The notes under the pieces: model-generated
Told to the model about the DNA's origin: nothing
The model's input: only the letters and a program-made list of their open reading frames with translations
Database searches by the model: none
In this document: positions 58,225 through 64,000 of the stretch, piece after piece
Position numbering within the stretch: the first letter of the stretch is position 1
How the letters are laid out: the number at the start of each line of letters is the position of its first letter
Assembly (NCBI RefSeq): GCF_014648995.1
Contig: NZ_BMSE01000007.1
Location: 62,001 to 126,000 of the forward strand
DNA length: 64,000 nucleotides
Direction: 5' to 3'
Source: Streptomyces massasporeus
GTDB taxonomy: Bacteria > Actinomycetota > Actinomycetes > Streptomycetales > Streptomycetaceae
Position numbers and translations under genes: made by a program

Positions 58225-58765
58225 CGGTCATCTCCACGAGCTTGACGACCGTGTTCCAGTTGCGGGTGGTGGCGATCACGCCCTTGTTGATACGCGGTTT
58301 CGACAGGTGCTCGGCCAGCTTGGAGCGGCCCAGGCCGTTCGGGGCGTACAGGTACAGCGCCCGGTCGCCGAGGCGGAACTCCTCGGGGAGGTAGACCCCC
58401 TGGTCGATCTCCGCGAAGCGGTCGGGGGTGACGGGGGTGGAGAAGTAGGTGACGTGGAGCTGCTTGGGCTCCAGGTCGGCGGCCGGGAACGGGCAGGCGT
58501 CGGCGATCGCCCGCAGATAGGCGTGATCGCGCACGATCACGTCGACGCCGAAGCCGAAGTGCTTCTCGATGGCCCGCGCGATCTCACCGGCCAGCGACTC
58601 CTCGTCGCCGTGGCCGGAGGCGAACACCGCCTGGCCGCTCTGCAGGTACGTGCGGACGTCGTCGAGGCCGAGGTCCGCCAGGAGCGTGCGCAGGTCGGCC
58701 ATGGGGACCTTCCTGCTGCCGCCCACGTTGATGCCGCGCAGCAGGGCCGCGTATGTCGTCGTCAT
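58217..58765 (-). CDS. DUF1697-family protein
   Basis: This 182-residue protein has the full DUF1697 pattern: TYAALLRGINVGGSRKVPMADLR, VRTYLQSGQAVFASG, FGVDVIVRDHAYLRAIADACPF and NGLGRSKLAEHLSKPRINKGVIATTRNWNTVVKL. Its function has not been established. The start is ATG 58765. It is the first gene of a two-gene unit with the DUF4440 protein. Confidence 0.9.
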   Translation of the reverse strand: MTTTYAALLRGINVGGSRKVPMADLRTLLADLGLDDVRTYLQSGQAVFASGHGDEESLAGEIARAIEKHFGFGVDVIVRDHAYLRAIADACPFPAADLEPKQLHVTYFSTPVTPDRFAEIDQGVYLPEEFRLGDRALYLYAPNGLGRSKLAEHLSKPRINKGVIATTRNWNTVVKLVEMTGA

Positions 58766-59105
58766 CCGCTCACGATAAGGCGGCCGTCGTGCCCCGTGGG
58801 GGTGGGCACGACGTCCGCCGCGGGCAGCTGCCCGGCCCCGTAAATTACTCACCGGTCAATGCGGCGCACAACCGTTTACCCAGGATCCACACACCCGGGG
58901 AGCCGGACATGTCCGGCGATAGGTGTAAGGGACCACGGTCCGTGGAGGTCCTCCCCAGTGGGGAGAGGGCTCGCTCCATGGGGATGAGTTCCGGCTCCCC
59001 CACGTCACCGGGCAGCACGACGAGATGGCTTTATCCAGCCCATACCTTCGAAGCGAAAGGGGGCGGCAGGGGGCCGCCACCGCATCACGAGGGGGCAAGC
59101 CCGTC
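58766..59105. promoter_or_regulatory. Divergent region between DUF1697 and the MMPL transporter
   Basis: This 340-bp region includes A+T-rich patches (taaattactcaccggtcaat near 58843), a short stem tcctccccagtggggaga near 58950 and a ccacggtccgtgg inverted repeat near 58934. An open frame extends the transporter upstream to 59025 but lacks features. I see no recognised riboswitch. Confidence 0.45.
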
Positions 59106-61361
59106 ATGGGGAACGGAGACATACGGGTGCGGGGCCTCGCCGCCCGGGCCGGCGGCTGGAGCGCCCGGCACCGATGGGCTGCCGTCGGCATCTGGGTGCT
59201 GTTCGTCGTCCTGGCGATGGGGCTCGGTTCGGCCGCCGGCCGGGTCGACGTCAAGGACAGCGACCAGCTGAAGGGCGAGACGCACACCGCGGCGCGGATC
59301 GTCGAGGACGCCGGCATCGACGAGCCGGCCGGTGAGACCGTGCTGATCCAGGCCAGGGGCGGTGGTGACCTGAAGGCGACGGACCCCGAGTTCCGGGACG
59401 CCGTGGACGCGGTCGTGCGGGCCGTCGAGGGGACCGGCCGGGTCACCCACGTGACCTCGCCGTACGAGACGAAGACGATCTCGAAGGACGGCCGCAGCGC
59501 GCTCGTGCAATTCGACATGCGCGGCGAGTCGGACACCGCCGGTGAGCGGGTCGAACCGGTGCTGAAGGCCGTCGAGGGCGTCCAGCAGGATCACGAGTCG
59601 CTGCGGATCGAGGAGATCGGCGGCGCCAGCATGATGAAGACGTTCGACGACGCGTTCGGCGACGACTTCAAGAAGGCCGAGTACTCCGCGGTGCCGGTGG
59701 CCCTCGGCATTCTGCTCATCGCCTTCGGCGCGCTCGTCGCGGCGCTGCTGCCGGTGCTGCTGGCGATCACCGCGATCATGGCGACGATGGGTCTGATGGG
59801 CGTCGTCAGCCACGTCATGCCGATGAGCGACACCGCGAACTCCGTGATGCTGCTGGTCGGTCTGGCCGTCGGCGTCGACTACTGCCTGTTCTACCTGCGC
59901 CGCGAGCGCGAGGAGCGCGAGGCCGGCCGGGACGCGCAGACGGCCCTGCGGATCGCCGCCGCGACCAGTGGCCGGGCGATCGTGGTCTCGGGTGTCACGG
60001 TGTGCGTGGCGATGGCGGGCATGCTGTTCACCGGGCTCGCCGAGTTCGAGGCGATGGGCCTGGCCTCGCTGATGGTGGTGGCCGTGGCCATGGTGGGGTC
60101 CGTGACCGTGCTGCCCGCGCTGCTGTCGCTGCTGGGCGAGCGCGTCGAGAAGGGCCGTCTGCCGTTCCTGCGGCGGCGCAAGCGGAGCGGCGGCACTCAG
60201 GACAGCCGGTTCTGGACGGCCGTCCTGCGGCGCGTCCTGGCCAAGCCGGTGGTCGCCGTCGTCGTGGCGGCCGGTGCGCTGCTGGCCATCACGGCTCCCG
60301 CGCTCGGCATGAAGACCCAACAGCTGACCCTGGACCAGGAGTTCGGCGACTCGCTGCCCATCGTGCAGACGTACAACCGGCTCAACGACGCCTTCCCGGG
60401 CGGTTCCGAGCCGGCCGAGGTGATCGTCAAGGCGCACGACATCAACGCGCCGGAGGTGAAGTCCGCGCTCGCCGACTTCCGTGAGCGGGCGATCAGTTCG
60501 GGCGCCTCGCGGGGCCCGGTGGAGATCAAGCTGCACGACGCGAAGAACGTCGCGTTCGTCTACGTCCCGCTCGTGGGCGGTTCCGACCAGGACAAGGCGG
60601 GCGCGAGCCTGGACCTGCTGCGGGACGAGGTGCGTCCGGCCACGCTCGGCAAGGTCGACGGTCTCGAGGCGCCCATCACCGGGCAGGTGGCCGGGTCGAA
60701 GGACTTCAACGACCAGCTGGCGGGCGCCGTCGTCCCGGTGTTCGCGTTCGTCGTGGTCTTCGCCTTCGTCCTGATGCTGCTGTCGTTCCGTTCGCTGACC
60801 ATCGCGGTCACGTCGATCGTGCTGAACCTGCTGTCGGTGGGCGCCGCGTACGGCATTCTCGTCGCGGTCTTCCAGCACGGCTGGGGCGCGTCCCTGGTGG
60901 GCGCGGAGGGCGTCGGCGCGATCATCACCTGGCTGCCGCTGTTCCTCTTCGTGATCCTGTTCGGCCTGTCGATGGACTACCACGTGTTCGTGGTCTCCCG
61001 GATCCGCGAGGCGCGGCTGCGGGGCCTGGCGACGAAGGACGCGATCCGGCACGGCGTGGTCACCACGGCCGGGGTGGTCACCAGTGCCGCGGTCATCATG
61101 GTCGCCGTGTTCGCGATCTTCGGAACACTGTCCATGCAGTCCATGAAGCAGATGGGCGTCGGCCTCGCGGCGGCGGTGCTCATCGACGCGACGATCATCC
61201 GTGGTGTGCTGCTGCCGGCCGTGATGGCGCTGCTCGGCGAGCGCAACTGGTATCTGCCGAAGTGGCTGCACCGGCTGCCGGACCTCACGCACGACGAGAC
61301 GCCGCAGGCGGTCGCCGCACCGGCGGCGCGTGACGACGAGGGCGAACCCCTCAAGGTCTGA
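59106..61361 (+). CDS. MMPL-family (RND) membrane transporter
   Basis: This 751-residue protein has twelve predicted helices in two MMPL halves. Each half has one helix, a large external loop, then five helices. Motifs include LLVGLAVGVDYCLFYLRREREE in the first half and LPLFLFVILFGLSMDYHVFVVSRIREAR in the second, with the Asp residues thought to carry the proton path. The family exports lipids or drugs in actinobacteria. I prefer ATG 59106, 27 codons inside the longest frame, because it gives the usual short tail before WSARHRWAAVGIWVLFVV and follows GAGGGGG. The gene is followed by a strong terminator. Confidence 0.9.
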   Translation: MGNGDIRVRGLAARAGGWSARHRWAAVGIWVLFVVLAMGLGSAAGRVDVKDSDQLKGETHTAARIVEDAGIDEPAGETVLIQARGGGDLKATDPEFRDAVDAVVRAVEGTGRVTHVTSPYETKTISKDGRSALVQFDMRGESDTAGERVEPVLKAVEGVQQDHESLRIEEIGGASMMKTFDDAFGDDFKKAEYSAVPVALGILLIAFGALVAALLPVLLAITAIMATMGLMGVVSHVMPMSDTANSVMLLVGLAVGVDYCLFYLRREREEREAGRDAQTALRIAAATSGRAIVVSGVTVCVAMAGMLFTGLAEFEAMGLASLMVVAVAMVGSVTVLPALLSLLGERVEKGRLPFLRRRKRSGGTQDSRFWTAVLRRVLAKPVVAVVVAAGALLAITAPALGMKTQQLTLDQEFGDSLPIVQTYNRLNDAFPGGSEPAEVIVKAHDINAPEVKSALADFRERAISSGASRGPVEIKLHDAKNVAFVYVPLVGGSDQDKAGASLDLLRDEVRPATLGKVDGLEAPITGQVAGSKDFNDQLAGAVVPVFAFVVVFAFVLMLLSFRSLTIAVTSIVLNLLSVGAAYGILVAVFQHGWGASLVGAEGVGAIITWLPLFLFVILFGLSMDYHVFVVSRIREARLRGLATKDAIRHGVVTTAGVVTSAAVIMVAVFAIFGTLSMQSMKQMGVGLAAAVLIDATIIRGVLLPAVMALLGERNWYLPKWLHRLPDLTHDETPQAVAAPAARDDEGEPLKV

Positions 61362-61376
61362 TCGCCGCGGGGGCGT

Positions 61377-61418
61377 GGAAGGGCCCGTCGGTTGCCGGGG
61401 CAACCGACGGGCCCTTCC
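61377..61418. terminator. Perfect 20-bp stem terminator after the MMPL gene
   Basis: The arms 61377-61396 and 61399-61418 are exactly complementary (ggaagggcccgtcggttgcc and its reverse complement) with a 2-base gap. It lies 16 bp after the MMPL stop and 63 bp from the convergent caspase gene's stop, so it probably serves both. Confidence 0.9.
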
Positions 61419-61480
61419 ATGCCCTGCCGCCCAGCAGCTGTTCCGGAATGCCGACCCCGCTCCGGCGCAGCGTCAGGCGG

Positions 61481-63292
61481 TCACCACTGAGCGCTGCCCA
61501 CCAGGTAGGCGATGCCCGCGAGGACGGCCAGGACCAGCGTGGGGATCGCCAGCCCCTTGGCGACCGAGGTCAGTGTCTGCGTACCGCTCGCCGCCTGCTT
61601 GGTGTAGTGCTCCCGCCGCGCGCCGAGATCGTGCCGGGCGAACGCGCCGGCGACCAGGGCTGCCGCACCGGTGATCAGACACACGATGAGCGGCGTGAGC
61701 GCTCCGTGCTCGCGGATGTTGTCCTCGACGTTGCCGGTCACCCCTGCGTCGGCCCGCGCCACGACGGCCACCACTCCCCGCTGGATGGTCATGAAGAGCA
61801 TGGCGAGCGCCGTGACGGCGAGGGCGAGGGCGGCACCGGCAAGGGCGGGAGCGCGCCGGGACGGGGTCGTCCCGTCCGTTCGCTTCTGCTGTTCCGCGGT
61901 CTTGGGCGGCTCCTCGGGCTTGGACGGGATGCGCGAGGAATCGATGACCACCGTGCGCCGCTTGTCTTCCGGCCGGGGCTTCGGCGTTGTGGAGTCGTCC
62001 GAGACGTGCGGTTCGGGCTTCGGGGCACCGTCCGCCGGGGTCACCTCCGCCTCGACGTGGATCACGGACTCGTCGGCCACGCCCTTCAGCGCGATGTCGC
62101 CGGAGAGGCGCCCCGTGGCGGTCGTGTCGACGTGGACCTCCATACCGTTCCTGGTCGGATCGACCCGCAGCCACGGCTGTTTGGGCTGGACCACGCAGTG
62201 CCGGGCCAGCGGTGGGCCCTGCATAATCACGGACTGCTTGGGAGGCGTCGAGCCCCTCGGTATCCGGCCGAAGTCCAGGCGGTCCGGGGAGGGCGCCAGG
62301 CGGATCTCGCTCAGGGCGCCGGCCGCCAGATCGGCGAGCGGCTGGACTTCGTCGTGGGCGACCTCGCCCAGGTGCTGACGCGCCCCTTCCGCCACGGGCA
62401 GTTCGGGGCGCTGCAGTCGATGGCACAACTCCGTGACGGCGCCCTGCCGGGTCAGGAAGTCGTCGCTGTGCAGGGCCGCCCGCAGGGCGGACGGCGAGGG
62501 TATGGCGACGATCTTGATGCCGCCGCGCCGGCTGTGTGCCAGATGCAACTCCCCTTGCAGCTCCGCCGCCTTCTTCGGTGTCTGGTGGGGGTTCTGCTCC
62601 CGTACGTGTCGGTAGACGTACTCGTACAGGTCGTCGAGGGAGACGTTGCCGTCCGCGTCGAGGTCGGCCTCGCCGGTCTCCAGGCCTTCGACCACCGCGT
62701 GCGTGAACACCGAGGGCCGCGGCGCGGAGTTCTCGGCGAGTTCGTTGCCCTCGAAGGAGTACTCCATGGAGTCGGACGCGGTGATGACGGCCCAGCCCCG
62801 ACCGCTGGCCGGCTCGTCCTTCGCGAACGACTCCAGGACGTTGACCTCTCCCGAGGCGCGCACGGAGGCCGAGCCACGGGAGAAGGCGCCGCCGTAGCAG
62901 CAGTCGAGGAACAGGACGCTGCGGCCCGCCCGGGTGCCGGACATGCAACCGCGGACGAACTGGGAGGCGACAGCCGTGGCGGCCAGCAGCGGGGGCTCGG
63001 TGTCGCTCGCGGCGAAGTACAGCTCGCCGGACTCGCTCTTGAGGCCGTGGCAGGAGAAGTGCAGCAGCAGCGTGTCGGCGCGGCGGCGGTCGTTGAAGAA
63101 GCCCTGGATGCGCCTGCGCATGAGGTCGGCCGAGGCGTTGTGCACGACCTCGACCTCGAAGTCGCCGATCTGCGGGTCGTGCAGCACCCGTTCGAGAGCC
63201 ACGGCGTCCTGGGCGGGCGCCTCGAGCTTCTTGAGCCCTTGGTCGGCGTACCGGTCGTTTGCGATGATCAGCGCGTGTCTGGAATCCGTCAT
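61481..63292 (-). CDS. Membrane-anchored caspase-family peptidase with EF-hand-like loop
   Basis: This 603-residue protein has a caspase p20-like domain (about 1-235), with catalytic His82 in LLLHFSCHG and Cys131/Cys132 in VLFLDCCYGG. Inside it, residues 210-221 (DLDADGNVSLDD) form a calcium-type EF-hand loop, with Asp where Glu is usual at position 12. Residues 262-330 look like short helical repeats (ALRAALHSDDFLTRQGAVTEL). Residues 331-418 resemble an SPD-2/Hydin-like beta-sandwich (RLDFGRIPRGSTP). After a Pro/charged linker come three membrane helices (about 481-503, 527-552, 577-600). The start overlaps the EACC1 stop (ATGA). Bacterial caspases with EACC1 are predicted conflict or self-killing effectors. 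Confidence 0.88.
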   Translation of the reverse strand: MTDSRHALIIANDRYADQGLKKLEAPAQDAVALERVLHDPQIGDFEVEVVHNASADLMRRRIQGFFNDRRRADTLLLHFSCHGLKSESGELYFAASDTEPPLLAATAVASQFVRGCMSGTRAGRSVLFLDCCYGGAFSRGSASVRASGEVNVLESFAKDEPASGRGWAVITASDSMEYSFEGNELAENSAPRPSVFTHAVVEGLETGEADLDADGNVSLDDLYEYVYRHVREQNPHQTPKKAAELQGELHLAHSRRGGIKIVAIPSPSALRAALHSDDFLTRQGAVTELCHRLQRPELPVAEGARQHLGEVAHDEVQPLADLAAGALSEIRLAPSPDRLDFGRIPRGSTPPKQSVIMQGPPLARHCVVQPKQPWLRVDPTRNGMEVHVDTTATGRLSGDIALKGVADESVIHVEAEVTPADGAPKPEPHVSDDSTTPKPRPEDKRRTVVIDSSRIPSKPEEPPKTAEQQKRTDGTTPSRRAPALAGAALALAVTALAMLFMTIQRGVVAVVARADAGVTGNVEDNIREHGALTPLIVCLITGAAALVAGAFARHDLGARREHYTKQAASGTQTLTSVAKGLAIPTLVLAVLAGIAYLVGSAQW

Positions 63293-63681
63293 GTCTCGGC
63301 TCCGGCTCTGGAATGGCGCTCGACGAAGATCTTGAACGCCTCCGTGACCTGATCGTCGGTCGCCTCGGACACCTCCAGGACGTCGTCCCCCATCCGCAGG
63401 TGCAAGGACGGGTGGGTGTCACGGCGACGGCCCATCCACGACCGGATCACGGTCATCACCTGGTTCAGGGCGGTCGCCGAGCTGCCCAGGGTCACCAGCA
63501 GGGCACCGATCTGGGTGACGTCCACGGCCCGCGTTCCGGGCGGGGCCTCGCCATCGGGGAGCGTGGTGACGTCGTCCACGTCGAGATCGAGCAGTTCCTC
63601 GCGCAGATAGCCGGTCAGCTCCGCGACGCGCTCGGCTTCCGCGTCCTCTTCGGTGAGGAGGATGTGCAGTTCGTTCTCCAC
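63289..63681 (-). CDS. EACC1-like effector-associated protein
   Basis: This 130-residue protein matches the effector-associated constant component 1 (EACC1) pattern. It has a short N-terminal alpha/beta part (ELHILLTEEDAEAERVAEL), VDVTQIGALLVTLGSSATALNQVMTVIRSWMGRRR with a predicted amphipathic or membrane-touching helix, and a beta-hairpin THPSLHLRMGDDVLEVSEATDDQ. EACC1 proteins accompany caspase or trypsin-like effectors in multicellular bacteria. The start is GTG 63681 after GGGGGTG. It is the first gene of the pair and overlaps the caspase start by 4 bp, which implies the two products are made in fixed ratio. Confidence 0.75.
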   Translation of the reverse strand: MENELHILLTEEDAEAERVAELTGYLREELLDLDVDDVTTLPDGEAPPGTRAVDVTQIGALLVTLGSSATALNQVMTVIRSWMGRRRDTHPSLHLRMGDDVLEVSEATDDQVTEAFKIFVERHSRAGAET

Positions 63682-63866
63682 CGGGTCACCCCCTTGTTCG
63701 TCCGTCGGGGCGGCGCAGAGTCGGAGTGGCGGTGGGCTCTACGTCATCACTTACAGTTTCCGCTGCTCAGAGCGGGGTGGCAAGTCACCCGAGACGGCAT
63801 GAAATTGACGACTCAACCGTATGGTTCCTCGTTCAACTTGGGATGGGCCAGGTTCACGAACGGGCC
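63682..63866. promoter_or_regulatory. Promoter region of the EACC1-caspase pair
   Basis: This 185-bp gap is less G+C-rich than its surroundings, for example catcacttacagtttccgc and catgaaattgacgactcaac. It probably holds the promoter of the pair. No recognised operator or terminator was seen. Confidence 0.4.
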
Positions 63867-64000
63867 CTACACCAGCCGCCGCACCTGGAGCACCCGCTCG
63901 TCGCAGCGCACGATCTCCAGCTCCCGGTCCGGGCGGGCGCCGCCGAAGGAGAGCACGAGGTGACGGTCCGACACGAGCCGCCAGCGGCCGGGTACGGCGC
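63867..64000 (-). CDS. C-terminal end of a gene entering from beyond the right edge
   Basis: The minus strand reads an open frame from the window edge to TAG at 63867, giving 43 residues: PGRWRLVSDRHLVLSFGGAR, then DRELEIVRCDERVLQVRRLV. Codon use is normal for this genome, but I cannot assign a family. It lies upstream of the EACC1 gene on the same strand, 185 bp away, and could be part of the same locus. Confidence 0.5.
   Translation of the reverse strand, partial: AVPGRWRLVSDRHLVLSFGGARPDRELEIVRCDERVLQVRRLV

Noticed and set aside
58838..59105. Possible riboswitch before the MMPL gene
   Set aside because: Only short stems are present. I could not match the region to a known riboswitch core.
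61448..63352. A 634-codon plus-strand open frame opposite the caspase
   Set aside because: The caspase on the minus strand has intact catalytic motifs and membrane helices. The opposite frame has none.

Overview
The window looks like chromosomal DNA of a Streptomyces or a very close actinomycete. It has very high G+C, GTG starts, Tat-type signal peptides, carbohydrate ABC importers that lack their own ATPase, and a sulfate-assimilation operon in the gene order I know from Streptomyces. No rRNA, tRNA, phage or CRISPR locus is visible.

Layout. (1) 1-4560: the 3'-truncated gene of an APH-like kinase, an APC permease divergent from a homocysteine S-methyltransferase (mmuM), and a LacI regulator. 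(2) 4558-13027: inserted DNA. A frameshifted IS5-type transposase gene and, about 7 kb away in inverted orientation, a remnant of a related element bracket a cargo of quinone oxidoreductase, nadC, a decayed phzF-like gene, decayed HxlR and carboxymuconolactone decarboxylase genes, DUF1330, an intact HxlR, and MFS plus MarR. A second complete IS (11976-13026, perfect 31-bp ends) abuts the right side. The two halves of one 22-bp inverted repeat lie exactly outside the block, so the insertion seems to have split a terminator hairpin between two convergent host genes. (3) 13063-34185: polysaccharide-use region. A minus-strand operon encodes a solute-binding protein, two permeases, a GH28-like beta-helix protein and two alginate-lyase-family proteins. 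It is followed by a hydroxyacid dehydrogenase, a second ABC importer, a GH43 enzyme and two more LacI regulators. Operator-like palindromes are shared across the region, and one 14-bp site is also found upstream of the LacI gene 20 kb away. (4) 34.2-46.5 kb: mixed chromosomal genes, namely a membrane-anchored XRE protein, a peptidoglycan-binding protein, ThuA, VOC, two AraC regulators, an NmrA-like reductase, a YihY protein, an AidB-like dehydrogenase, a GAF regulator, a secreted protein and GNAT. (5) 46.6-56.0 kb: assimilatory sulfate reduction, with a cysteine-type leader peptide, ferredoxin-sulfite reductase, a zinc-ribbon miniprotein, APS reductase, cysC, cysD, cysN, an SsuABC-like sulfonate or sulfate-ester importer and a sirohydrochlorin chelatase. 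(6) 56.0-61.4 kb: GvpL/F, a frameshifted transglutaminase-like gene, DUF4440, DUF1697 and an MMPL transporter ending at a perfect 20-bp terminator stem. (7) 61.4-64.0 kb: a two-gene EACC1-caspase module encoding a membrane-anchored caspase with an EF-hand-like loop, then a truncated gene.

How the genes work together. The sulfate block is one coupled pathway. CysDN makes APS, the CysH-type enzyme reduces it to sulfite, sulfite reductase makes sulfide, and the chelatase supplies siroheme. The importer brings in organosulfur, and the leader peptide probably senses cysteine supply. The polysaccharide region couples secreted lyases and hydrolases to oligosaccharide importers under LacI control, presumably powered by an ATPase encoded elsewhere. 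The most interesting candidates are the EACC1-caspase pair, the split terminator, the shared LacI operators and the leader peptide.
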